Shown here in pieces: positions 1-12,249 of a DNA stretch of 64,000 nucleotides. The notes under the pieces were generated by a model. That model ran no database searches, was not told the DNA's origin, and worked only from the letters and a program-made list of their open reading frames with translations. Within the stretch, counting starts at the first letter, position 1. The number at the start of each line of letters is the position of its first letter. The stretch spans positions 2,666,001-2,730,000 of the forward strand of contig OX485804.1 in assembly GCA_950295325.1 (NCBI GenBank), written 5' to 3'. A program made the position numbers and the translations under genes. Source of the stretch: Polytrichum commune (lineage: Eukaryota > Streptophyta > Polytrichopsida > Polytrichales > Polytrichaceae).

Positions 1-108
1 GACAACAAAGGTTGGAAAAACTAGTTTGCTGGCAAGCTGAACCATGAAATGTATCTTGGGTTGACTGAAGACATGGAGTACAAAAACAATGAATATGAAG
101 AAACTTAC

Positions 109-3100
109 CAATAGCTTAGCAGCCAGACTTCCTTTTGGAGCTTCTTGAAGTGGAGTTCGGCCCCTACGACATTTTCTTGTGACATCTGCATCTTTTTCCA
201 GCAATATTCGTCTATGGAGACAGATAAGACACACCAAATACACCATTCAGAGTTCAAACTCCCTAGTCTCCTACACAAGTGTGGGAGCCTCATTAAGGAA
301 AACCAAAGACACCAACGTTGTCACAATGGGAGCCTTTACAACGTGATATTTCAAACGCTTATGAAAAGCATGCCTTTTTATGACCTTGGGAATGTGTTCA
401 CTACCTAGTTGACTATTTTGGGTAAGATACCCAGTAATCTTCACAAATTAGCTGGAAGAGTAAGGCGCAGGGTCTCAAACTCCCTAATGCTTGCCAGTTG
501 CATTAAATTTGGTTCAAATTTCCTGATCAGTGCTCATACATTGAGATTTTGAAATCAGAAACAAATGGCAGCTCATAGTATATAAGTTACGATTCAAGAT
601 GTCTTACAAACAGTCTACTGAATTATGGCGGGCTCCGTGATGGAGGGCTGTGCAACCATCTCCATCAGCAGCATTAACATCAGCCCCACCCACCAACAAT
701 GCCTTTGTTGCTTCTATGCAGTTGCGACTAACAGAATGCATTAACGCAGTTTTGCCCTCTGATGTTTTTGCATCCACTTGCGCACCAGCCTGAAAAGTGT
801 GGCACAGACATCATAAAACCATATTCTAACTCAAGTAACTGCATTCATAATATCTTAACTTCCTCATTTCACATGCAATGGGCTCAAATCCCATGTAAAT
901 ATCAGATGTTCTCAATATTGCAGCAGGTTCTACAAAAGTGAGGCATGGACTCACTTGAATAAGAACTTGAGTGCAAGGTGCATTGCGACCTTCAGCAGCA
1001 GCAATAAGAGGTGTAACACCTCCATGAGATCTTGAATCAACTGCTGCTCCGTGACTTAGAAGAACTTTCAAGCACTCAGTGTGCCCATTGTATGCCTGCT
1101 TGCCATCAAAACAGAGTGAACCATGCACATAAAGTTTGAGGAAAGCTCTTGAATATGGATTACATAGATAACCAAGTGCGTCCACAACAACACAAGAGAT
1201 TCTCAGCTTATGTTGGAACAGTATACTGATGCCACTTGCAAAAAACTTTGTTGGTATTATAATCTGCGGCTTTGCCACATACTAAACTGTGTGGCTACCT
1301 TATGACATATCACTCTCCTCAGATACTCTAAGAAACTTAATTCATCCTACAACTCACAAACAGCCAGGAAGAGTAATCACCTTAAACTCAATTTTATCAA
1401 GTCCAACAAGTTTATCAGATTCTACCAAGTAGGTCATTAGCTGTTCTCCAAGCTAGATTTCTCCATACAATGGATTGTGAGGTATTTCATTACCGCTGCA
1501 ATGAGTGCTGTAACTCCTACACGATCTTTTAGATCTGCCTGAGCTCCATGCTTTAGTAGCAATTGCACACATCTGTTACAAGCCCCAACAAGACACCCCA
1601 CGTAGGTAGGGTCAGGAATTTCTCGATCTTAGATCTCGATCTAGCCATCAGCTATTTCCATATGCTCTGAGAATTTTGAGAAACATATTGCACAGAGGTT
1701 AATGAATGCCTTTGACGCCCTAGGAGGAGCCAGAAAGGTAAATTCCATATCCTGATCCTAACTGGAGTTCATCAAAAATAAGATCCAGCTCTACCTCTCT
1801 AGATTGACGTACTTATTATTTTGATATAGAAAACAACGAAAGTGAGCGTTGCAGTGTTTATTCATCTTATTGCAGAAAGTTGAGGATTTCAATGTGTCCA
1901 CTAAGCTGTCTGATCAGCATTCTAAAGAGGACCTTGTAGATTACAAATGCATATCATTCAATGTGCTCCATAGATTTCAAGTTTCTTACTTTGCAGACCC
2001 ACTGTCAGCAGCTGCCAAGAGGGGTGTAGCACCATCTGGGTCATGGGCATCAACTTCAGCGCCACTTGACAGCAACAGCTCAGCCACGTCCACATGGCCC
2101 CCTCTGCAGGCCACTGCAAGGTATGCCTAGATAAGATTCTCTTTCACTTAAAAACATAGTTTCTTGGAACTTTAATACTACATTTTCTCCTGCAAGAGGT
2201 TATTCAACACAACATACTCGATGCACAGAAAACGGCAGGCACAGGAGGATTCTAATAGTATACACAAGCAGAAATTACTGTTGATATTGCAGTAGAGGAG
2301 ACAAAGGCAGGAAGATAAAAGTATCTCAGAAGTTGCTACCTGAGAGTGCACTCCCAAGGGTTTTGGGGCACAAAACCTTCTTTGGTAGGGCAGACGTGCT
2401 TCTATTATCCTTTGATAGTGAGGACTCTTCAAGGTCACCCACAGCAGCAGCATCTCCTAACTTCTCAGCTTTGGACCGCTTCTCAAACAGCTTCTGCGCT
2501 TTCTCCCGTGTAGCATTACTTTCTTTCTCTTTAGCTTCAGCATCAGCCAAACGTTGTATTGTTGCTTCAATATCCCCGCGAGGGATTTTTAACATATCTT
2601 GCCCTTCACTCACACCATCACGTATCTCGAGGGCCAGTTCTCGTGGGGTTCGCCCAGTTCGTTCACGGCATAACACACTTGCACCTGACAAAGAAGGAGC
2701 TCTGTGTCAACTAGTCGCATTGCTGTTAAGTTCTCAGTCAGAAATTATTATGAAATTGATTCTAACTGCTGTTCAGCTGACGACCTTCGTAATGTAAAAC
2801 GTTCCCAACAAACAGTCAGCTTCTCGCACAAGAAAGGAGATTCCTTTCGGACACAGGCAGCTTTAATTCCCAATACAACTAACAAAGAAGAAAAATTACA
2901 GGCGTGAAAATACAAATACATGAACAATACTACTAGGTCAAGTCTTCCAAAACTGCTCATACTTGAAGAAAGAGTTACCATGCTTTAAGAGAAGTTCAAT
3001 ACAATGGCCCCGACCATACCCAGCCGCCATATGCATGGCAGTAAATCCATCCTTATCAGGTATTTCCACATCTGCGCCAGCTTCTAACAACAGACGTGCA

Positions 3101-3198
3101 CACTCTCCTGAGGCCATTCCACAAGCAAAGTGCAGAGCAGTTCGGCCCTTCTCATCCCGTGCATTCACACCCCTGGCGCGGGACTCCATGAATGTCAT
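109..3198 (-). CDS. Ankyrin-repeat protein, 3' end outside window
   Basis: Seven coding exons on the minus strand: 3198-2979, 2684-2340, 2113-1990, 1572-1494, 1095-955, 789-608 and 211-109. All have GT/AG borders and compatible phases, giving 398 codons before a donor (TTG|GTAAGT) that leads off the window. The protein begins with two ankyrin repeats (ALHFACG, AMHMAAGYGRGHC, LLLKHGA). A charged spacer of roughly 90 residues follows (GRTPRELALEI, then a lysine/glutamate-rich, probably coiled stretch). At least five further repeats follow (VAELLLSSGAEVDA, CVQLLLKHGAQADL, CLKVLLSHGAAVDS, ALLVGGADVNAADGDG, ILLEKDADVTRK). Ankyrin repeats bind partner proteins; no catalytic domain is visible, so the role is unknown. 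The ATG at 3198 is the first in frame near the repeats, but the frame stays open upstream, so a further 5' exon is possible. Sure it is an ankyrin gene; unsure of subfamily and start. Confidence 0.85.
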
Positions 3199-4650
3199 AG
3201 CGGCTGCAGCAGTTGAGGTAGTTGATTTGTTCGCCTGACCGTGCTGACTTCCAAGTCCTGAACCTAATGAACCATTTTTTTCTAAGTACACAAGGAGACG
3301 ACAAACCTAACACACATAAATGAAGACCGACACCAACCCGCAAGTTTTACTTGTTCTTGACACGAAGGAAAATGGTGAAAATTTTGAGCAGCGTCATTAG
3401 ATCCCGTACTCAAGCCCCAGAAGTGCGCTACAGATACAATCATTGCAAGATTTTAATGTCATCACCGTCTCTAAATTCTTGAAGCAAATACTGCAAGCTG
3501 AATAATTGAGAATGTTGTGAAGTAAGAAAATATTCTAGACAATGATATTCTTACATCTTCCGATTCTAAATGTAGACACAATTATAGCAGTCGCCTAGAT
3601 TCCTGAAACTTGAAGCCACAATGTCCTTCGCAACACATTGGACACTCCATATGTATCTTATGCCTGTTGAACTCAGCCAAAAGTGTGGCAGAATCGTGCT
3701 GCTGCATCCTATATATTTATTAGAAAGTGTAAGTTAAAGAAACTGTGCTCCATCTGAACATTTTTTCTTCCTCCAACAATCTTCAAAACTTTAAACCCTT
3801 GACCAGCAATACCTTGACGACAGGTAACTTCAATATCACTTTTCCATCAGATTCTGCCACATCATGACTGCAATTGATCCGACGCTTGGCTAAGTTTTAT
3901 GTCTTGTATATACCAGGACAAGTCATGCTAATTTTTGCAGCTGTAATTCTATACGGCAGCTGAATCGGAATTGAGCACCCGTCGGTTTGTAAACTCAACA
4001 ATTGTGCGTAGTTAATCGCTAATATAGCGAGTACGCAAAAAGATTTACTGAATCTTCTTCAACAATTTTGTACCAATGTTGTCAAAGCGACGAGGTATCA
4101 GCAGCGTTTGCAGAGAAACAAAAGTCAGCTGATGCAAGAGCAATTGTAATAGCCTAAAAGACGACCAACCCTGCCCTGCTGCTGCCGACAAATCGCAAAA
4201 ATATGAAGAACGCAATGAACCAAAACGAACTACACGGGCCAGACATTGTACTATCCACACTAAGACAAATAGGGAAGGAGGAAGGGAGCGAGAACAACAC
4301 TAGAAGGGAGCGTCCGTGCTCGACATTTCATCGGATGGAACAAAGCATGTAGTTTCCAAGAACAATTGCAGCTGCCAATTTCCAGAAAACATTCTCGAAT
4401 TGATGACGACGACGACCTCAAAGACAGACCAGGCAGTCAGAAGTCTTTTTGATGATACTGACTACTAAAATTCAAAGAGGTCACCGTATGGCAGTCTAGT
4501 ATGCCAGAATTGTTCAGAGAAGACTTGTAACTACGCTTCGCTCAAGTGAGCTCATTGAAGAAAAAGAAACGAAGTAAGGGAGTAAAGCAAGGAGAGAGAG
4601 AGAGAGAGAAAGGGACCTAATCCAAGACCAAGAGGTGGCATGGTAGTTTG
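3199..4650 (-). other. Upstream region of the ankyrin gene
   Basis: About 1.4 kb between the first recognised ankyrin exon and a GA microsatellite. It should hold the 5' UTR, a possible leader exon and the promoter. I saw no convincing coding exon. The part at 3190-3405 and the downstream intron recur as a displaced fragment at 23609-24003. Confidence 0.4.
4592..4609. repeat. (GA)n microsatellite
   Basis: Nine uninterrupted GA units. In minus-strand orientation this is a CT tract upstream of the ankyrin gene, a common plant promoter/5'-UTR feature. Any regulatory effect is inference. Confidence 0.9.
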
Positions 4651-5439
4651 CAATGTCGCTTGGTAGGGGGATTCCTCTGCACTTCCATTCTCCTCCTCCT
4701 TCTTCATTGCTCTTCGACGGCATGCGGTACGCAACATCAATTACTGCACGTACCAAGACTGCTCCCAAAGCCAGACTCGCCAACTCTCACATTATTGCAC
4801 ACCATTTGTTAAAATTTCCACTCCACACAACCATCACTTCCTCCCTGAATTCCGCCGCAGAAGCTTCACCGCAATCCTACTACTGGGGGGAAGGATTTGC
4901 GAAATCCGTATTACAGCATCAACTCCATCTCCTTCCCCGAACACGCGCCATACCCGCGTCTCCCGACCACTTCAAACAAAATAATCAAACAAAATCACAA
5001 ACAAATTTAATATGTGCCATATCTGCGACCAACGCCTCTTCAAGCCCCGATGCAAGTTTCGATCGAACACGAGAACCGAAGCGCACATACAAAATTCTAC
5101 GGTTTCTCCGACCTAGCAACCGGGTCTGTACCCTTCCAGATACGCGGAGCCCTCCACCGTATGCCGTATTTTGTGTAGATATGCATTTCGTATCGTATGT
5201 CGGGCACTGGGTTTTGATGAGAGAGGGGAGGCCCATAATTAATGTGTAGTGTCATCCAGAATAATATACGACAGTCATCCAAACCCAAAGGTACGTTCAT
5301 CCACACAGGTAGATAACCTTCAGTACATGAGAAAGTGCAATGTTGATCTTCCATATGACTGTCCTCACATGTAGCATTACGGAGACCTCTACAGTAGAGG
5401 CACTTATAGCCGATCACTTAAGAGATTCCGTTCCAGATC

Positions 5440-6335
5440 TCGAGAAGTATAAGGCGGTGCAAATTTTTCCCGTGTAGGAAGATAGAAAATCAGGAGAATT
5501 GTTTAAAAATTGGTAATTTTGTTCCTTGGATTGAAATTACTTTGAATGTTTGTAGTCAAAAGTTGGCCCGACCATATTACCAATGTCTATAGATTGCCAT
5601 AACCGCTCATTCCTCCTCACTCTAGCACTCAAAACTAGGACATGTGTCATGGCACTATTGGTTCCAGCCTTATCACAATTATGTCCCAACCAAATTGGAA
5701 TTTCAGTCCCAGCCTGGTCAAAATTCTCGTATCGTATAGACTGCCAATGGGATTCTGTTTGGGAATAGGCGCCTCCACTATAGCATCATGCCGCATATTT
5801 TCAAGTGAAATATAACAAAGTATAGTAGAACCACTTGTTTTTTATTAAGGCCCCATCAGGAATCTATAGGTGTCATAATTTCGATAAGATTGGGATTGCT
5901 TTCAATAATCTCTTTTCGTGTGTGGTTTAAATAAGGTTCCAAATTTCACGGTTTCTAAGGTCTAGTTCCCATGCAGGCCGCTTGCCCACCAGATTCTAGT
6001 GGAAATGTAAATGTCACCAAGTGGAATCTACATTTCCACTAGAATTTGGTGATCTCCCAACTTCAATTATGGTATCACCAGGGAATCGATAGTATCATGA
6101 CACATGTCGCCGGTTTTGAGTGCTAAAGTGAGGAGGAATTCATCTCAAAATGAGCGGTTATGATAGACTCTAGGCAATGGTAATGTGTTTGGGCCAACTT
6201 TTGGCTTCAAAACTTCATAGTAATCTCAATTTAAGGAATAAAATTATTGAAATGTTTGCAGTCCTCCTGATTTCTATCCTCCTAGATGGGAAAATTTTCC
6301 AAGGTTATATATTGTAAAACACTAGTCTAGAGATG
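5440..6335. repeat. Foldback (inverted-repeat) element
   Basis: Left arm 5440-5790 and right arm 6090-6335 are imperfect reverse complements. Both carry AAAAGTTGGCCC, CATAACCGCTCAT and ACATGTGTCATG in opposite orientation. The centre contains a second, tighter hairpin at 5987-6051 with a 17-bp perfect stem (5993-6009 against 6029-6045). A third, single-arm copy lies at 8090-8480. Coding potential is absent, so this looks like a non-autonomous foldback element or two copies inserted head to head. Confidence 0.7.
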
Positions 6336-6339
6336 TATT

Positions 6340-7460
6340 GTCCCAAGTCATTGAAATCCATGCATTTGAATTAATGTCCTCAGTCATTGCCACAGGGTCC
6401 CCGCACTGTCCACCCAACATCTTGTTGTCAACAACAAGCCATTTAGAATTATTGGGTGTCAACATGAGGTTTTGGTTGCCAATTGCCCATAAAAGACCAC
6501 AACCATATATCTATGGGTGACAACCATAATGATTTATTTATGCATTTTCACATCATGAGTTGCAATGAACAAGTCGCAACAAATGGTTATAATGGACAAG
6601 TTTTCTTCTAGTGATAGCTTAGTCCAAGAGAGGAAGCCCCTTGAAAACCTCAGTCCAAGTATAGCGCAAACACCAATTTTGAACCCTTTGCACAACACAA
6701 GGACTCAAAGTTGGGAAAGGGTTACTGAACGCATTCACCTCTTCTCCACTAATCAAGCTACATCGAATAGTATGCCATTTGCGTGGGTTGAAAAATAGTA
6801 TTACTAGTCACATCAAGTGGGCCATTCTAATTCGGAATGTTTATTTTGAGCATGGATCCCCATTCATGAATGGGGATAATAATATACTATTTTGAATAAT
6901 ATTTGAAACTATTTATAATTTACTTTACTTTCTATTATTGTTCTTAGCAAACTAAATTACAAATAGATGAATGTTGGTCACATCCATGGTGATGTTTGGT
7001 GCAGTCAAATTAGAGGACTAGCAATTTGTGACACCAACGATGGGTTTGTCATCTTTTAGATTCAACCCCTAACTTTATAGTCCAAATCCACATCCACTCA
7101 AGGACCCTTCATTGCATAGAGAGGTTCGATTGTCCCAATGTGAGGGTCAAGGGACTGACCATTTTGTGAGCTTCCTATCCAATTAGGGTTAATGGGGGAG
7201 GAAAAGATTTTAAGCTTTGAGCCTTTACAAGAGCATCCACAACCATGGAGACCTAAGGTATGTGTGGTGTTAAGTGGTTAGTTTTTTTATAGTGGAACTA
7301 CCTATACTACTCCAAATTGCATAGCCGATTACTTCTATGGCTTAGTGAATCGGCTAGGAGAAGTGAGGAAAATTCTGATTTGAATTCGGATCCCGATTCA
7401 TAAAATTTTGCAATTGTTTGAAGTGTAGATTGTGTCATTCTTAAAATGGCAACCTAGACT
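6340..7460. other. Intergenic sequence, left edge of duplicated block
   Basis: No gene recognised. From about 7000 to 7240 the sequence matches 24225-24420 (shared GTCAAGGGAC, GACCATTTTG and flanking blocks). This marks the leftmost detectable part of the decayed tandem copy of the 24-33 kb region. Confidence 0.5.
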
Positions 7461-7464
7461 AGTC

Positions 7465-8010
7465 CAGAGTGAGTCGAAACCAAGCTGAAGGCCACTTCAC
7501 ACACGAGACTGAGAGCCTATGACCATTTCACTTCGAGCACTCTCATTGGTGGAAAAGGTGGAGCCGGTCCAAGTTCGCTTCACACTATGCTTGAGGGACC
7601 AACGGAGTATGTGAATGCAAGATGCATGTAAAGTCTACATGGAGTCCTACATGGCATCGATTGGATCGTGTTTCATGGTCACTTGGACTATTTTCAAAAA
7701 TCACCTTTTGGAAGTAGGCCTAACACGAAACTGGGGGACCATGGCATTCCGAATGCTCATAACCGTTGATTTCTTCTGTTTTATCATGTGTGAGGACCCG
7801 CATGAATAGAAATTCGTTGAAGTAGCATTTGGTTGAGGGCCCGGTCACATTTGACTTCACACTACACTTGGGGTAGGTGACCACACTACGTGATTTTGGA
7901 AGTGGATTTGGGACGGCCTTTCAACACTTTCTTTTGGGCTCTCACAATATCATGGTCACGGCTTTTGGCTCGTGTGTGAAGTGGCCCTCAATGAGGTCCA
8001 CCATGCTTTT
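7465..8010. mobile_element. Possible inverted-terminal-repeat element
   Basis: GGCCACTTCACACACGAG at 7486-7503 is repeated in reverse complement near 7968-7986, with partial similarity extending some 20-30 bp inward (GACCAT blocks). Inside, a CCGGTC...TTCACACTA block occurs twice in direct orientation (about 7565 and 7845). No target duplication or coding capacity was identified. It could be a MITE-like element or nested repeats. Confidence 0.4.
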
Positions 8011-8089
8011 GACATTGGATATGGTTAGTATGCAATATGCACAGACGTTATTTTGTCCAATTGCAGTTATCTGAACCCTTCGGAATGCA

Positions 8090-8480
8090 GGCCTTATAAA
8101 TGTAAATAGGAAATTATCCAACTTTATCTAAACTTTGTCTGGCAACACAACATTATCATTTTGCAAGCTAGGACTGCAAACTTTTTGTATAGTTTTATTC
8201 CATAAACTGGAATTACCGTGAATTTTTGAAGCCAAAAGTTGACCCGGACATATTACCAATTGTTTAGAGTTTATCGCAACCGCTTGTTTAAATTGCTCAT
8301 TCCTCCTCACATTAGCGCTCTAAACCATGACACATGTCATGGCACTATTGATTCCGGCCTTATCAAAATTGAGTCCCAACCTGATCAAAATTACCTTACC
8401 CTACAAATTGACGATGAGGTCATGGTCGGGAATAGGCGCCTCTACTATACAATTAGGTGTACAGTTTGGATTTTGCATGG
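8090..8480 (+). repeat. Single-arm copy of the 5.4-kb foldback repeat
   Basis: Shares with 5440-5790 the blocks CCAAAAGTTG, ATATTACCAAT, CGCTCATTCCTCCTCAC, ACATGTCATGGCACTATTG and GGAATAGGCGCCTC, in the same orientation. The right arm is absent. Confidence 0.7.
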
Positions 8481-9021
8481 ACGTTTGTGGATTCGGTGAT
8501 CGTGCCCATCAAAATCGTGAGTGAGACTACAAAGCAGTTTGATGTGTTTGCATCTTCTCTTTTCAAACGTGATTCTTTACACATGGCTACTTATCCTACT
8601 GACCGTTAATTATAACCAAGACCCACCACTTAAAACCTACATTAAAAATGATAATTTAGTGTCACCAATTCTAATTGTCTTGCTCAATACTAATTACAAA
8701 CCAAGGTTTAGTGTCACCAACACTAAATGTTGACCCAACATTATTGTCATTTCTTATAATTTTTTGGGGGGATTATAGATTTACAATGTTGCTATTACTA
8801 TCACTTCCCAAGTGATTTTTCATTCAAGTTTCAATCATCCATGACAGTATTTCATTGCAAGTCGATGAGAAGAGAAGGTATGGTTTTGACCAATGGATGA
8901 ACTTGTCCATCATCCATGGCAATATTTGCTCACTCTTTCATAAGAGGCGTCATCCAAAAAGTTACCATAGTGACATAAAACACCATACGACACAAAATAT
9001 CATATGCAGTGTAGTTATAGG

Positions 9022-9209
9022 GCACGTAACATTATTAAGTAGGGATGCATTCATTCATGTACGCCTTGAGAATATAACCATGGGGTGCCCCAACCTACTG
9101 CAAGGAGATTGAAGATGAAATTTGAATTCGCACTAGGCTGGGGCATCCCATGGATATATTCTTATGGCCCACTTGAACGAACATACATTGCTTAATAATG
9201 TTATGCACC
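9022..9209. repeat. Long imperfect hairpin
   Basis: Arms 9022-9098 and 9132-9209 pair through CATTATTAAG, CCATGGGGTGCCCCAACC and partner blocks, with a loop of about 33 nt. Pairing is imperfect but covers most of both arms. It could be a miniature foldback element or a small-RNA precursor; nothing in the sequence decides between them. Confidence 0.65.
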
Positions 9210-9289
9210 AAATGAAGAAAATTGTCAAATAACACCCACATTCCTTAATATGGTACTCGGTTAGCTCCATGGAAGTTTGCGCTAGTAGT

Positions 9290-9480
9290 GTGGGAAGATT
9301 CAAAATGAAGTGTTGGAGGTGCACTCTATTTGGGATACGTGTGGGATAAGGTAGGTGAGCTTTCCATGGTCAATGTTGATTAGGTAGTATATATGCCATT
9401 TCACCTTCTTAAAGTGAAGGTCAAAATGGCATCATGGTTACACTCTTTTCTAAAATGTTTATATTGCATCTTTGTCTTTG
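9290..9480. repeat. Decayed copy of 24480-24660
   Basis: Blocks such as GATTCAAAAT, GTCAATGTTGATTAG, GTGAAGGTCA and CATGGTTAC occur in the same order at 24480-24660. This anchors the left copy of the large duplication downstream of the monooxygenase locus. Confidence 0.65.
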
Positions 9481-10029
9481 AGTTGGCCACTCTAATTGCT
9501 TAAACCCTCGAGGTGGGGGGTTAGTGCAGTTTACAAATGACGTGCAACATAATATAGGGAGGATTAAATACATTTGAAATAAAGTTTGTAAAAGAATTTT
9601 AGACATGTCCACTAAAAGTAGACAATCCCAACACAAGTAAAGTAGACAGGTTTGAAAATGTGGGCCATTACTTTTTAGTAGATTTGATATAGGGGTTTAG
9701 GATCCTAGGGTTTAAGGTCTAATGTGTAAACACATGGGAGTCATTGTTCTCGTTCTAGGATTGTATTATGTGTTTAAATAATGTTGTTGTGTTTTGCAAT
9801 ATGATCCTCAAGCACAGGTTTTCTACAATGGCTTGAATGGAACCATGCTTGAAATAATATGTATGGACAAGGCTTTTGTTTGTATGCAATGGAAGATGAA
9901 CATGGATTACTTCTCATTAATGAAAAGGAATATAGACTATAATAATTTGCATTGGCATAAGAAATATACATAATAGTAGGGTGCAAACAAATAGGTTAGT
10001 TAAGAGAATTAAGTGTGAGCCCATTAATC

Positions 10030-10797
10030 TCGGGGGGGGGGGGGGGGGGGGGGGTAGCACGGGGGGATCACACCCCCTTACATTTCATAACCACGTGCGA
10101 TAAAAGTTTGCTACCCTATATTACATGCCATAGATAATTTTTAAAATTATGATATTTTTTCTACATACACATAACCATTGATAATATCTTTTGTATATTT
10201 TTTTGAAATTTTTAGTCATCTTCATTTTTTGTAGTAATTTGTTTAGTTCAATGTTGCGTCATTCTAGTTAGAAACGGTATGTTTTATAAAAAAAAACAAA
10301 TCATCAAATTTGGTTACCAATTTTTACTATGTAATAGATACTATGTATATCTACTCATGAAAAAAAAATCATAAACTTTTGAACCATTTTGGTGATGCTT
10401 TATGTGAAAAGTAGATTTTGTTTTATCGCACGTGGTGTTCAACTTGACAATGAAGTGCACCCCCCGTGGGGGGTAGTCATTGGTTGGAGTAGCAATATAC
10501 GTGCGAACAAATGATCGGGTATTTTAAAAACATGGGGGCAAGAAAATATAAATGGACTTAAGAGTAATATAGGGTATCAAAAATGGCACTGGGCATCTTT
10601 AAAGTACTATAGGGTATGGAATAATAGGTAATTTGGAATTATAAGTAATGCAAGCCATTTTTCTATTAACCCAAAGTAGAAATTTACATAATAATAGCAT
10701 GTGAAAAAAAAATTGAAAGTAATACCCCCCCATAAAATAGTGGTTGTTCGCACCTATATCCTTAACTTTTTAACACACTGCCCCCCCCCCCCCCGAG
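10030..10797. mobile_element. G/C-capped insertion element
   Basis: The element opens with a run of about 23 G (10032-10054) and closes with 14 C (10781-10794). It is flanked by the near-identical CCATTAATC (10021-10029 and 10798-10806), which looks like a target duplication. The paralogous site near 25690 lacks the insert. Internally, CCACGTGCGATAAAA (about 10091) recurs inverted (about 10422), bounded by GGGGGGATCAC and CACCCCCCGTGGGGGG. This suggests a roughly 0.4-kb sub-element with its own inverted ends. No protein is encoded. Confidence 0.6.
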
Positions 10798-11006
10798 CCA
10801 TTAATCCTATCATGTTCAAGGGTGTTGGAGGGTAAGATGTATAACTTCCTTTAAGAAGGTGGCCTATTGGTTTTGTTTGTTTTTTACAAATATATATATA
10901 ATATTCAAGAAATTTAAAATAAAATATGTATTGGCATAAATTTGAACATGTTCGCCCTATTGTGTTAGATCCCCTTCATCTCAATTTTCAAAACACCCCC
11001 TTTTGA

Positions 11007-11516
11007 CCTTTAAGGTATGAGGAATGCCTGAGGTCATTTTACATCTTGAATATGGAGTGAGGGTCTTAGAGCACATGCTTTGTATCAAAAAAACCGGTCG
11101 AGCCATGGAGTGGTGAGTCAGTTATCGGACATAACCCTCTCTTCCAACCTAAATCAAGACCCTTACATTGTGGAGATCTACAGTTCTCTTAAAGAGTGTG
11201 TGTTGGAGAGGGTTATGACACTTAACCACCTTCATTCTTTCCAATAATCTTGCACCATGCGGTAATGAAAGTGACATGAGAGGGTTATGAATTGGTTAGG
11301 CAAGAATGGACAGAGGAAGCACTTTGCTCAAGGCGGGGTTGGGCTTCGTTTTCAACTTTATAAAATGGTAATAGCCATTTGGCTTGAGGGTAGGCAACCT
11401 TGTACAAATAGGCAACCACATGGGCTTTCATGTATCTAGCTTCTAGAGTACGTTGTGCGCTAGCACCATTCCAATTTTATCTTCAAGCCGGAGAGCCTCT
11501 ACAAGTGCCACAACAC
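11007..11516 (-). pseudogene. Relic of monooxygenase exon 7 (decayed twin)
   Basis: Aligns with the last exon of the intact monooxygenase at 26084-26377. The minus-strand reading still starts with VVALVEALRLED, against VVALAEALRHED in the intact gene, and ends with ALSKVLPLSILA against ALSKVIPPSILA. In-frame stops, a damaged acceptor and an insert of about 185 bp (11083-11265) destroy the frame. Sequence on either side (10797-11050 and 11860-12150) also matches 25685-26110 and 26385-26680, so this is a segmental copy, not a retrocopy. Confidence 0.85.
11083..11265. mobile_element. Small foldback insertion in relic exon 7
   Basis: Present in the decayed twin and absent from the intact exon. 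Its ends are inverted (GGACATAACCCTCTC near 11138 against GAGAGGGTTATGACAC near 11210), giving a MITE-like foldback of about 0.18 kb. Exact ends and target duplication were not resolved. Confidence 0.5.
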
Positions 11517-11859
11517 TTTGTACAACCAAAATTATATCATTGAGTAGTCATGATTATTCTCTTTTGCTATTTAACAACATAAGTAGCATTCTTCAGTTGG
11601 GTTTGGTGGGGCCAACACCTAGCCACTTAGATGCTTGCACAAACCAAAAAAACTCGAATATTGGCCAATTTTGAGACCAAATTTGAATACGAAGGGGTTT
11701 ATAATTCAATTTAAACATCACAAAATAATGTCTAGGAAACATATAACAAATTTGGGAATAGTGACTAGTGATTAGACTTGTGTCAAGGCCCAACTAGGCT
11801 TATGCTATGAACATACTAAGGCCATTCTTGAATGTTATGAAGTGGTATGCAAGTGCCAC

Positions 11860-12150
11860 AACACCTTGTACAAACAAAATTATGCCATTGAGTAGTCATG
11901 TTATGAAGTTCCAATTTCGTCATCTCATGACCTAACGTAGGCATACCCAAGATCAACACATAACCTAAAAGCAACACTATGATGTACCAACATCCAGTCT
12001 ACATTTGAAGCCCCCTAACATACAATTGTGGCATATAGTGTTGTTTTTAGGTTCAATATTGTGTTTGATTATATGTACCTTATTGCAAGGACATCTTGGG
12101 CTTTTCAGTGCATGCATTACTATCTCATGGAGTAAAAAGAGAGACATTTT
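11860..12150. repeat. Duplicated intron sequence matching 26385-26680
   Basis: Shared blocks in order: ATTATGCCATT, ACACATAACCTAAAA, CAACACTATGATGTA, TACAATTGT, ATTGCAAGGACATCTTGG, GCATGCATTA. In the intact copy this is intron 6 of the monooxygenase. Confidence 0.85.
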
Positions 12151-12186
12151 GTTGTTGTTGTATGTTTGTTTCCTTACACACCAAGC

Positions 12187-12187
12187 C

Positions 12188-12219
<32 letters not shown>
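12187..12219. repeat. (TTA)n microsatellite
   Basis: About ten TTA units, lying just beyond the duplicated intron sequence and absent from the paralogous position. Confidence 0.9.
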
Positions 12220-12249
12220 AATTTTTGTTTTTGAAAAGTATTAGGTTTG

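Noticed and set aside
4653-5249. Plus-strand open frame of 198 codons upstream of the ankyrin gene
   Set aside because: Composition is low-complexity and no domain is recognisable. It overlaps the presumed promoter/5' UTR of the ankyrin gene and has no splice or neighbour support.
11453-12244. Short open frames in the 11.4-12.2 kb region
   Set aside because: They cross the relic of exon 7 and duplicated intron sequence in wrong frames.
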